In this document: one piece after another, positions 32,303 through 39,768 of the stretch | How the letters are laid out: each line of letters starts with the position of its first letter | Numbering within the stretch: position 1 is the stretch's first letter | DNA from: Streptomyces sp. BV286 | Lineage (GTDB): Bacteria; Actinomycetota; Actinomycetes; Streptomycetales; Streptomycetaceae | Direction: 5' to 3' | DNA: 64,000 nt | NCBI RefSeq assembly: GCF_019090165.1 | Contig: NZ_JAHRIB010000141.1 | Coordinates: forward strand, 186,001-250,000 | The notes under the pieces: model-generated | What the model saw: the letters and a program-made list of their open reading frames with translations, nothing else | Told to the model about the DNA's origin: nothing | Database searches by the model: none | Made by a program: the position numbers and the translations under genes

Positions 32303-33967
32303 ATGACCCCGGCAGGCCGTCGCAGAGCGCTGACGTCGGACACCTCTTCACGACACGACCCCGAATCGCGGGCCGCAGCACGGCATTTCGGGCGCCGACG
32401 CTTCCTCACGGTCACCGCAGCGGCCGCCGCCCTCGCCTTCAGTACCAACCTGCCGGCACGGGGGGCCTCGGGCGTGGCCGAACTCGACGCGGCGAGGATC
32501 CCCAGCGATCCGTTCACGCTCGGCATCGCCTCCGGAGACCCACTGCCGGGCTCCGTACTGCTGTGGACCCGGCTCGCGCCCGTCCCGTACGAGCCGGGCG
32601 GCGGCCTGCCCGAGCAGTACGTCGTCGTCGAGTGGGAGGTGGCCTCCGACGAGCGCTTCAGCCTGCCCGTCCGCAGCGGCACCACCATCGCCCATCCCGA
32701 GTACAACCACAGCCTGCACATCGAGGTCGACGGCCTCGAACCCGACCGTGTCTACTACTACCGCTTCAGGACCGGCGCCTGGATCAGCGAGACCGGCCGT
32801 ACGCGCACGGCACCCGCCACCGCCTCCGCCGCCGCGAAGCTCACCTATGCGGCCGTGGCCTGCCAGGCCTACCACGACGGGTACTTCACGGTGCACCGCC
32901 ATCTCGCCCAGGACGACGTGGACGTGGTCCTCCACCTCGGCGACTACCTCTACGAATACGCCGTGAACTCCGCGGGTGGCGCGCGCGACTACACGGACCG
33001 CAAGCTGCCCGACTTCTTCAACCGCGAGGTCATGACCCTCGATGACTACCGCCTGCGCTACGCCCTCTACAAGAGCGATCCGGACCTGCGGGCGGCCCAC
33101 GCGAGACACCCCTTCGTCGTCACCTGGGACGACCACGAGACTGAGAACAACTACGCGGGCGACATCAGCGAGAACAACGACCCGCCGCAGGAGTTCCTGC
33201 TGCGGCGCGCCGCCGCCTACCGGGCGCACTGGGAGAACCAGCCCCTGCGCAGCGCGCAGATGCCCAGCGGCGCGGACATGCGGCTCTACCGACGGCTCCA
33301 GTGGGGCTCACTCGCGCAGTTCGACGTCCTGGACACCCGCCAGTACCGCTCGGACCAGGCGTACCGGGACACCAAACACGCACCCGGGCCCGAGTCGGAC
33401 GACCCGGCGCGCACACTCACCGGGGCGGCGCAGGAAAGCTGGCTGATCGACGGCTGGGGTGCCTCGCAGGCCCTGTGGAACGTCATGGCGCAGCAGGTGT
33501 GCTTCTCGCAGCGCAAACTCGAACTCGGCGCCGAGGCGAAGATGTCCATGGACGCCTGGGACGGCTACCGGGCCTCGCGTCGCCGGGTCCTCGACGGAGC
33601 GAAGGCGGCCGGGGTCGAGAACCTGGTGGTCATGACGGGGGACGTGCACGTCGGCTACGCCTTCGACATCAAGGAGGACTTCGACGATCCGGCGTCAGCG
33701 ACGCTGGGCACGGAGTTCGTGGCCACCTCGGTGGCCAGCGGCCGGGACGGTGTGGCCAGGCCCTCCAACTGGGACACGTACCTCAAGGCCAACCCGCACC
33801 TGAAGTTCTACGACGGGCGGCGCGGCTACGTGAGGGTCGCGCTGGACCGCCGGACGGCCCGGGCCGACTTCAGAACCGTCTCCGCCGTGACGACGCCGGG
33901 CGCACCGATCACGACGGCCGCGTCCTTCGTCACCGAGGCGGGCAACCCGGGCATCGAGCCCGTCTGA
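32303..33967 (+). CDS. phoD: PhoD-type alkaline phosphatase/phosphodiesterase, Tat-exported
   Basis: 554 residues from ATG 32303 with GAGAGGAGG ahead. Twin-arginine signal GRRRFLTVTAAAAALAF (about 30-46). PhoD core motifs: CQAYHDGYFTVHRHL, HLGDYLYEY, TWDDHETENN and MTGDVHVGYAF, which supply the Fe/Ca metal ligands. N-terminal fibronectin-like PhoD_N domain at about 65-165 (GIASGDPLPGSVLLWTRL). Secreted folded and releases phosphate from organic esters. Expected to be PhoP-regulated; the AT-richer segment around 32205-32250 is its promoter region, but I could not make out a convincing PHO box. Confidence 0.95.
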   Translation: MTPAGRRRALTSDTSSRHDPESRAAARHFGRRRFLTVTAAAAALAFSTNLPARGASGVAELDAARIPSDPFTLGIASGDPLPGSVLLWTRLAPVPYEPGGGLPEQYVVVEWEVASDERFSLPVRSGTTIAHPEYNHSLHIEVDGLEPDRVYYYRFRTGAWISETGRTRTAPATASAAAKLTYAAVACQAYHDGYFTVHRHLAQDDVDVVLHLGDYLYEYAVNSAGGARDYTDRKLPDFFNREVMTLDDYRLRYALYKSDPDLRAAHARHPFVVTWDDHETENNYAGDISENNDPPQEFLLRRAAAYRAHWENQPLRSAQMPSGADMRLYRRLQWGSLAQFDVLDTRQYRSDQAYRDTKHAPGPESDDPARTLTGAAQESWLIDGWGASQALWNVMAQQVCFSQRKLELGAEAKMSMDAWDGYRASRRRVLDGAKAAGVENLVVMTGDVHVGYAFDIKEDFDDPASATLGTEFVATSVASGRDGVARPSNWDTYLKANPHLKFYDGRRGYVRVALDRRTARADFRTVSAVTTPGAPITTAASFVTEAGNPGIEPV

Positions 33968-34181
33968 CGAGGGCCGGCCTCCTCACCGGCCCCGTGCTTC
34001 CGGCCCGTCGAAGGACATCGGTACCCGGTGTTCCGGTGCGTCGGCATCCGGTACTGCGCCGGGCGGGCCCCTCAGGTCCTCCGAAGCGCGGAACCGGTAG
34101 GAAGTGGACATTTTCTGCACCCATGTCGGCAAGGTCTAGGTTCTCGACGCCTTCTGCCACCAACACCGAGGAGTCCCCCCG

Positions 34182-35546
34182 ATGGCCCACAGACACCTGG
34201 GCAGAGCTGCCTGTGCCGCTCTCACCGCGCTCGGCACACTCGTCCTCACGGGGCTGCCGGGGGCCGCGGCCGTCGAGCCCCCGGCGCCCGCGCCGGCGCC
34301 CTCCTCGGCCGAGACCCTCGGTGCCGACAGACCGTCAGCGACGGTCCTGCGCGCGTTGCAGCGTGACCTGCGGCTGACGGGTGCACAGGCCAAGGCGCGA
34401 CTGGTGAACGAGGCGGAGGCCGGCACACGGGCGGGTCGGCTCCAGAACGTCCTGGGCAAGCGCTTCGCGGGTGCCTGGGTGCACGGCACGACCTCGGCCG
34501 ACCTGACCGTCGCGACCACCGATGCCGCGGACGTCTCCGCCATCACGGCAGGCGGAGCGAAGGCGGCGGTCGTCAAGAACGCGATGGGGGACCTGGAGGC
34601 CGCCAAGACGAAACTGGACGCCACCGCCGGCAGGGCCCTCGACACACCGGTTCGCTACGTCGACGTACGGACCAACCGGGTGACGGTGCAGGCGACGAGC
34701 AGCGCGGCCGCCGACACCCTCGTCGCGACCGCGGGGATCGACCGGGGGCTGGTCGACGTCAAGGTGTCGGAAGACCGCCCGCGCCCCCTGTACGACGTCC
34801 GCGGCGGTGACGCCTACTACATCGACGAACAGGCCCGCTGCTCCGTGGGCTTCTCCGTGACCAAGGGCGACCAGCAGGGCTTCGCCAGCGCCGGGCACTG
34901 CGGAAAGGCCGGGGCCAGGACCACCGGCTTCAACAAGATCGCCCAGGGCACCTTCCAGGCCTCGGTCTTCCCCGGCCAGGACATGTCGTGGGTGGGCGTC
35001 AACAGCGAGTGGACCGCCACCTCCGCGGTCAAGGGCGAGGGCGACCTGAACGTACAGGTCGCCGGTTCGGTGCAGGCCCTGGTGGGCGCGGCGGTCTGCC
35101 GGTCCGGGTCCACCACGGGCTGGCACTGCGGAACGATCGAGCAGCACAACACCAGCGTGAGCTACGCCGAAGGCGTCATCGACGGAGTGACGCGTACGAC
35201 CGTGTGCGCGGAGCCGGGTGACTCCGGCGGCTCCTACATCTCGGGCACCCAGGCCCAGGGCGTCACGTCCGGGGGCTCGGGCGACTGCAAGAGCGGCGGA
35301 GTCACCTTCTACCAGCCCGTCAACCCGCTGCTCAGCGCCTTCGGTCTGACACTCAGGACCGCCCCGGCGCAGAGCGGCATGCCCGCCCCGGAGGACACCC
35401 GGACGAGTGGCTGGGCCGCCGGTCAGGTCTACGCGGTCGGAGCGCGCGTGACCTACGACGGTGTCACCTACCAGTGTGTGCAGGCGCATCAGGCGCAGGG
35501 AGTGTGGCAGCCCCGCCTCACGCCGGCCCTGTGGCAGCGGCTCTGA
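34182..35546 (+). CDS. Streptogrisin C-like serine protease (S1E) with chitin-binding module
   Basis: 454 residues from ATG 34182 with GAGGAG upstream. Signal peptide to about residue 30, an S1E propeptide (about 45-200), then the trypsin-like domain with His239 (SAGHCG), Asp267 (GQDMSWVG) and Ser348 (EPGDSGGS). The C-terminal about 45 residues (SGWAAGQVYAVGARVTYDGV..YQCVQAHQ) form a CBM5/12 chitin-binding module, as in streptogrisin C. The protease would self-process the prodomain after export. The module may tether it to chitin or fungal walls. Monocistronic. Confidence 0.95.
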   Translation: MAHRHLGRAACAALTALGTLVLTGLPGAAAVEPPAPAPAPSSAETLGADRPSATVLRALQRDLRLTGAQAKARLVNEAEAGTRAGRLQNVLGKRFAGAWVHGTTSADLTVATTDAADVSAITAGGAKAAVVKNAMGDLEAAKTKLDATAGRALDTPVRYVDVRTNRVTVQATSSAAADTLVATAGIDRGLVDVKVSEDRPRPLYDVRGGDAYYIDEQARCSVGFSVTKGDQQGFASAGHCGKAGARTTGFNKIAQGTFQASVFPGQDMSWVGVNSEWTATSAVKGEGDLNVQVAGSVQALVGAAVCRSGSTTGWHCGTIEQHNTSVSYAEGVIDGVTRTTVCAEPGDSGGSYISGTQAQGVTSGGSGDCKSGGVTFYQPVNPLLSAFGLTLRTAPAQSGMPAPEDTRTSGWAAGQVYAVGARVTYDGVTYQCVQAHQAQGVWQPRLTPALWQRL

Positions 35547-35646
35547 CGGTCACGAGGTCGGTGCGGCGCGGGCACCTGCCCTCGGCCAGGACTCGCGCCG
35601 CTCCGTGGCAGCGGCCACCGTGCCCTTCACCGACCGGGCCGGCCCT

Positions 35647-36750
35647 TCACGCCTCGGCCAGCAGTGCGTACGCGGTCGTCACGAAGGTGTCGCGGGCACG
35701 GAAGCGGCGGGTGCACAGGGCGGCCAGTGCCGTTCCGGTGTCGGGCCGGAAGCCGAGGAAGGCCTGCTGACCGAGTGTCGCCCCGCAGTGGAAGTACAGG
35801 GGGCCGTGTCCGGAGGGGTGCTGGAACCAGGCCATCGTGTGCACGTGCCGGTGTCCCGGGCCGCGCCTCAGCACGGGCCGGCGTACCGCGCGCAGCGCCT
35901 CGGACAGCGGCCGGTCCGAGGGCTCCAGGTGGGCTTCGAGGAACGTGAGCAGGTCGTGCGGGGTGGCGCGGACGGCACCGGCCGACTGGAACCCGCCGAC
36001 GGACAGCGGGGGTGTGGGCGTCGTGCCGTCCCTGCGATGTCCGACGGCGTCGGTGTCCGGCCCCCCGGGCCGAAGGGCGGTGCCGCTCAGGCGCAGGGGA
36101 CCGAGTACACGGCCGGTGAGCAGGTCGTCCCAGGGGGTCGCGGTGGCCGCGGCCAGGGCGTGACCGAGCACGGCGACACCGAAGTTGGAGTAGTGCCAGC
36201 GGGTGCCGGGCCGGCGGCGCTGCCGTCGGCGCAGGAAGGCGTCGACCACTCGCTGCTCCGGGTAACCGGCATAGGGGTTGGTGCGCCAGGTCGGCAGGGC
36301 CCGCAGGAAGAAGTCGGCGGGCAGGGCCGGCAGCCTGGCCGTGTGGGTGACCAGGTGAGCGAGGGTGACGGGATCCAGGCCGGCCCTACGGGTCGGGTCC
36401 AGGCAGCCGGCGGCCGGCTCGCCCGCGGACAGGACACCGGTCTGTGTCAGGTGTGCCAGGAGCAGGCCGGTGAAGGTCTTGGAGGCCGAGCCGATCTCGT
36501 AGCGCAGCCGGTCGCGGGGAACGGGCGGGAGTGGTCCGGTGCCCCCGCAGCGCACGGTGCGGTGACCGCCACGGGAGAGGGCGAACACGACGTCCGGTGC
36601 GTCCACGGTACTGACGGCGTCGACGAGCCGGCGCCGCGTCGTCTCGTCGTCCGGTGGCGTCTTCGCCACCGGACGCCGGGGCGCGAGGCCGTCGTCGACT
36701 CCGCCGACGCCGAGCGGGTCACCCGGCCAGGGTTCGGGGCGCGCGGTCAT
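35647..36750 (-). CDS. Beta-lactamase-fold serine hydrolase, last gene of peptide operon
   Basis: 367 residues from ATG 36750, overlapping the previous gene by four bases (ATGA). Class C beta-lactamase/peptidase S12 motifs: SASKTF (nucleophile Ser and Lys), YSN as the second triad element, and HCGA in place of KTG. No signal peptide is evident, so it should work in the cytoplasm, unusual for a cell-wall enzyme. Family members cut D-amino peptides, esters or act as acyl transferases. Coupling to the peptide and unknown-protein genes suggests it processes or acylates their product. Confidence 0.9.
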   Translation of the reverse strand: MTARPEPWPGDPLGVGGVDDGLAPRRPVAKTPPDDETTRRRLVDAVSTVDAPDVVFALSRGGHRTVRCGGTGPLPPVPRDRLRYEIGSASKTFTGLLLAHLTQTGVLSAGEPAAGCLDPTRRAGLDPVTLAHLVTHTARLPALPADFFLRALPTWRTNPYAGYPEQRVVDAFLRRRQRRRPGTRWHYSNFGVAVLGHALAAATATPWDDLLTGRVLGPLRLSGTALRPGGPDTDAVGHRRDGTTPTPPLSVGGFQSAGAVRATPHDLLTFLEAHLEPSDRPLSEALRAVRRPVLRRGPGHRHVHTMAWFQHPSGHGPLYFHCGATLGQQAFLGFRPDTGTALAALCTRRFRARDTFVTTAYALLAEA

Positions 36751-37667
36751 GCCGGTGCGTGCGCCAGCCGCGCCAGGGCGCGGGACGTGGCCAGTACGGA
36801 GGCGAAGGCGGCGACCAGCGTCGGATGGTAGACCAGGTCGAACAGCTCGTCGGGGTCGCCCTGGGGCATCGTCCGCACAGCGGGCATCGCCCCGTCGGCC
36901 TGCTGGGCGGCGGCGAAGCCCTCCCAGGCCCGCTCGTCGAGGGTGGGGCTCGGCAGACAGGCGTCGACGACGAGCAGTTCGCCGAGCAGGTCCCAGCGCT
37001 CCAGGTCGAGCCAGTCGTCCAGCCAGGCCGGCAGCCAGGTGGCGAGATAGCCGGCGAGCCGGGGCGGCAGGCCGTCGGGATCCTCACCCCAGTCGGTGAG
37101 GTGGAAGACGGTGTGGGTGACGTCGTACGCGATGTGTCCCTCGACGGTCCAGGGTTCCGGGGTGCGGCCGAGCCATGTCCTGCCGACGACTTCGGCTTCC
37201 GGTGGCCGGGGCGGCAGCCCGAAACGCCGCTGGAACGCGGAGAGTCCGAGGCGGCGTACCGGCGGCATCTCGTACGCGGCGAAACCTTCCAGCCGCTGGT
37301 TGAGCAGGAGGGCCTGCTCGATCCCGGGGTGGCTGTAGCCCAGTTCCTTGAAGGGGAGATACACCTCGAACGGAATGGGGGAGAGGGGTTCCACCCGCTG
37401 GCCGTGGACCAGCATCCGGCCGCCGTCCAGCGTGTGACGCCAGGCGTGGTCGAGCAACTGCCGGGCCAGCTGGGCCTGTCGTGAGCCGGCCACTCCTTCG
37501 CGGAACAACACCTTGCAGACGAGGGCCAGTTCGCCCACCGGTTTGAAGCGTTCCAGGAATCCCACTTCCGGATCGACGTCCAACTCCAGCCGGAACCCGT
37601 CGCGGTGGGCGTGCAGCCACTCCAGGGCTCCGGTCCCGACGGTGTGGATGAGGCGGGTACTGGTCAT
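36747..37667 (-). CDS. Unknown protein B of peptide operon (DUF6895-like)
   Basis: 306 residues from ATG 37667, overlapping the previous stop (ATGA). It is paralogous to the upstream protein: both have GRTWLG.(M/T)PEPWT, TH(V/T)(I/V)FHLTDWG, PPR(I/L)A.YL..WLP.WLD and W(D)L..ELL. The segment AWEGFAAAQQADGAMPA resembles the repeat rhythm of alpha/alpha-toroid enzymes, but that is only a visual impression. No membrane segment. I recall a related actinobacterial family as DUF6895, unverified. The invariant THxxFH and Asp/Trp block could be a catalytic or metal site. Confidence 0.8.
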   Translation of the reverse strand: MTSTRLIHTVGTGALEWLHAHRDGFRLELDVDPEVGFLERFKPVGELALVCKVLFREGVAGSRQAQLARQLLDHAWRHTLDGGRMLVHGQRVEPLSPIPFEVYLPFKELGYSHPGIEQALLLNQRLEGFAAYEMPPVRRLGLSAFQRRFGLPPRPPEAEVVGRTWLGRTPEPWTVEGHIAYDVTHTVFHLTDWGEDPDGLPPRLAGYLATWLPAWLDDWLDLERWDLLGELLVVDACLPSPTLDERAWEGFAAAQQADGAMPAVRTMPQGDPDELFDLVYHPTLVAAFASVLATSRALARLAHAPA

Positions 37668-38656
37668 CTCGACACTCCTTGCCGACCCTGTCCCGGGGGC
37701 GTCGCGTACGGGATCGCGCGCACCGTCTGCGTGGGCGCGCCGTCGCGGGTCTCGCGCATACGGCCTGTTGTCAGCACCGCGGCGAAGGCCGTCATCAGGG
37801 TCGAGTGGTAGCAGCCGACGAAGTCGTGCGTGGACGGCCGGCCGGCCGTTCCGGGGCCGACCTCCGGGACGGCGCCGGACGCGTCCTGTGCTCGTGCGAG
37901 TTCGGCCCAGGCCTCCCGCAGCGTCGCGACTGGCGGTGGGCCCGGCAGGCTGCTCGCCACGGCGAGCAGTTCGCAGCTCAGATCCCACTGCTCGTCCTCC
38001 AGGCAGGTGTCGAGCCAGGGTGGAAGCCAGTGCCGCAGGTAGTCCGCGATCCGCGGGGGAACGCCCTGTGGGGTCAGGCCCCAGTCGGTGAGGTGGAAGA
38101 TCACATGGGTGAGCGTGTAGCCGGCGGACCGCTCGAACGTCCACGGCTCCGGCATCCCGCCCAACCAGGTGCGACCCAGTGCCTTCTCCATGTCGTCGTG
38201 TTCCGGGATGCCGCTGCGCCGCTCGGAGTTGAGGACGCTGAGCCGCCGGTTGGGTTCCTGCTCCGTCACCTGCCAGCCCCGGGTCCGGGCGATTGTCGCG
38301 GTGGCCTTCTCGTATCCGGTGTGGCGCAGCCCGGCCGACGCGAACGCCGCGTAGATCTCCAAGGGGTATGTCGCGAAGGGTTCGAGGCGGTGCAACTCCA
38401 GGAAGAGAGCGCCGTGTCCGGTCTGCTGCCATGCGAACGCCAACAGGTCGGAAGCGGTCTCGTGGAGCGGTTCGGCCGGGTCGGTGTGTCGGCGGACGCA
38501 GACGCACACCTGCGCCAGTTCGCCGAGCGGCTTCCAGGTGAGGTTCACGTTGCCCTGCTCGGCCAGGGCGTCGTCGCCGAGGGCGAAGTCCGCGCGGTGG
38601 GCGGACACCCAGGCCAACGCGGCCCCGCCGATCGTCCGGACGTCGGGCGCGCTCAC
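37664..38656 (-). CDS. Unknown protein A of peptide operon (DUF6895-like paralogue)
   Basis: 330 residues from GTG 38656, overlapping the upstream stop by four bases (GTGA). Shares the full set of conserved blocks with protein B: GRTWLGGMPEPWTFE, LTHVIFHLTDWG, GVPPRIADYLRHWLPPWLD and QWDLSCELLAVA. It is about 25 residues longer at the C-terminus and has a CVCVRRHTD segment near residue 50. The two paralogues side by side suggest a heterodimer or two successive steps. Function unknown. A role as peptide-modifying enzyme is inference from the operon. Confidence 0.8.
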   Translation of the reverse strand: MSAPDVRTIGGAALAWVSAHRADFALGDDALAEQGNVNLTWKPLGELAQVCVCVRRHTDPAEPLHETASDLLAFAWQQTGHGALFLELHRLEPFATYPLEIYAAFASAGLRHTGYEKATATIARTRGWQVTEQEPNRRLSVLNSERRSGIPEHDDMEKALGRTWLGGMPEPWTFERSAGYTLTHVIFHLTDWGLTPQGVPPRIADYLRHWLPPWLDTCLEDEQWDLSCELLAVASSLPGPPPVATLREAWAELARAQDASGAVPEVGPGTAGRPSTHDFVGCYHSTLMTAFAAVLTTGRMRETRDGAPTQTVRAIPYATPPGQGRQGVSR

Positions 38657-39363
38657 ACCCGCGCTCCGGTGCGCATCAGCTGCGCCGCCCGGACCTGCAG
38701 CGCCACGCGTGGATCGTCGCCGCCCATCTGCGCCACGAACTCGAGTCCGGTCTCCAGCCCCAGTGTTTCCGGCACCTCGTCGAGCAGGACCAGCCAGCGG
38801 CCCGCTCCGGCCGCCTGGAGCCAGTCGCGGCGGCGGACGGCCCGGACGAATCCCCGGGCGATGTCGACGGGGCGGCTGCGTGCCACCCGGGTCACCGCGC
38901 AGTCCCCGGCGGGGACCGCGAGCGGGGCCAGCACGGCGAGTTGATGGGTCAGCGTCTGCCAGGGGACGTCGTCGAGCCAGACCGTCCGTGGCTCCGCTTC
39001 GTGGCCCGGCGCGCCGTCGAGCGACGCGTCCAGCCGCAGAAGGGTCCGTCTCATGGCCCAGTGGCTCCATGCCGAGGTGGGGGAGGCGTCCGCGGGAGGC
39101 GGGTAGGCCTGCACGGCCCGGCTGAACACGGCGAGGTCGTCGGGTGCGGGAGGGGTGCGGCGCAGCACGCTCGGCAGGGCGGCATCGGCTCCCACCACGC
39201 GCACGGCGGCGAGGGCCAGACCGTCGGCCGCCTCGGCGCCGTCACCTCCCATGACGCTGCCGGCCAGCCGGAACGGGCCTCCGCTCCGGAGAGCGGAGAC
39301 CAGTTCCGAGGTGAGGCCGTGCACCGCGCCCGCCAGGCGGGTCGAAGTGCCTGACTGCTCCAT
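38653..39363 (-). CDS. Unknown protein, second gene of peptide operon
   Basis: 236 residues from ATG 39363, with GGGAG 6-7 bases upstream and only 12 bp after the peptide gene stop. No signal, membrane segment or motif that I recognise. The C-terminal part LLDEVPETLGLETGLEFVAQM is acidic and probably helical. Its stop overlaps the start of protein A, so it is part of the same translational chain. It could be a precursor-binding or scaffold protein, but nothing in the sequence proves that. Confidence 0.75.
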   Translation of the reverse strand: MEQSGTSTRLAGAVHGLTSELVSALRSGGPFRLAGSVMGGDGAEAADGLALAAVRVVGADAALPSVLRRTPPAPDDLAVFSRAVQAYPPPADASPTSAWSHWAMRRTLLRLDASLDGAPGHEAEPRTVWLDDVPWQTLTHQLAVLAPLAVPAGDCAVTRVARSRPVDIARGFVRAVRRRDWLQAAGAGRWLVLLDEVPETLGLETGLEFVAQMGGDDPRVALQVRAAQLMRTGARV

Positions 39364-39375
39364 GTGACGCTCCCG

Positions 39376-39564
39376 TCAGCCCTTCTTCGGTCGGGGTGTC
39401 GGAGGCGACAGCAGGAGGTTGGTCGTCCCGGACGTCAGGGCGAGGGCCGCGCACTCGCGGCTGTCGCGGTAGGTGCCGTCGGCCTCGATCGGGTCGAGGG
39501 CCGCTTCGACATCCACGCCCTGCATGTCGGTGAGCTCGTCGGTCAGAAACTCGGTGGCAGACAT
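39376..39564 (-). CDS. 62-residue candidate precursor peptide, first gene of operon
   Basis: ATG 39564 has AAAGGGG about 8 bases upstream, a good ribosome binding site. The peptide is two-faced: residues 1-37 carry eleven Asp/Glu (MSATEFLTDELTDMQG...), while residues 38-62 have none and are rich in Thr, Ser, Leu and Pro, ending PPTPRPKKG. A single Cys38 marks the border. That leader/core-like split is usual for RiPP precursors. No TTA codon. It heads a five-gene coupled operon of unknown proteins plus a serine hydrolase. It could instead be a small regulatory or scaffold protein. Confidence 0.65.
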   Translation of the reverse strand: MSATEFLTDELTDMQGVDVEAALDPIEADGTYRDSRECAALALTSGTTNLLLSPPTPRPKKG

Positions 39565-39768
39565 ACCACTATCCCCTTTACGAGAGAGGTGTTCTGTTCA
39601 CCAGTACATGTGACCTGTTTGGGGCGACTTATTCATAAAGGTTGGATATGTCTGATTCGATACGGCCTTCAATCTTCTCCACGCGAGTAGTTGAACTCCC
39701 GAAGATTGAGGAGGCAACCGCGGTGCGGGCAGCGGCGGCAGCCCCGAAACGGCCGTTCTGACGGCAGG
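39565..39768 (-). promoter_or_regulatory. AT-richer promoter region of the peptide operon
   Basis: 204 bp between the kinase stop and the peptide start, clearly richer in A/T than the surroundings. On the minus strand TTGAAG (39667-39672) lies 17-18 bases before ATATCC-like bases (39646-39652), a plausible -35/-10 pair. TATGAATAAG follows. A strong dedicated promoter would fit a highly expressed precursor peptide. Confidence 0.5.
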
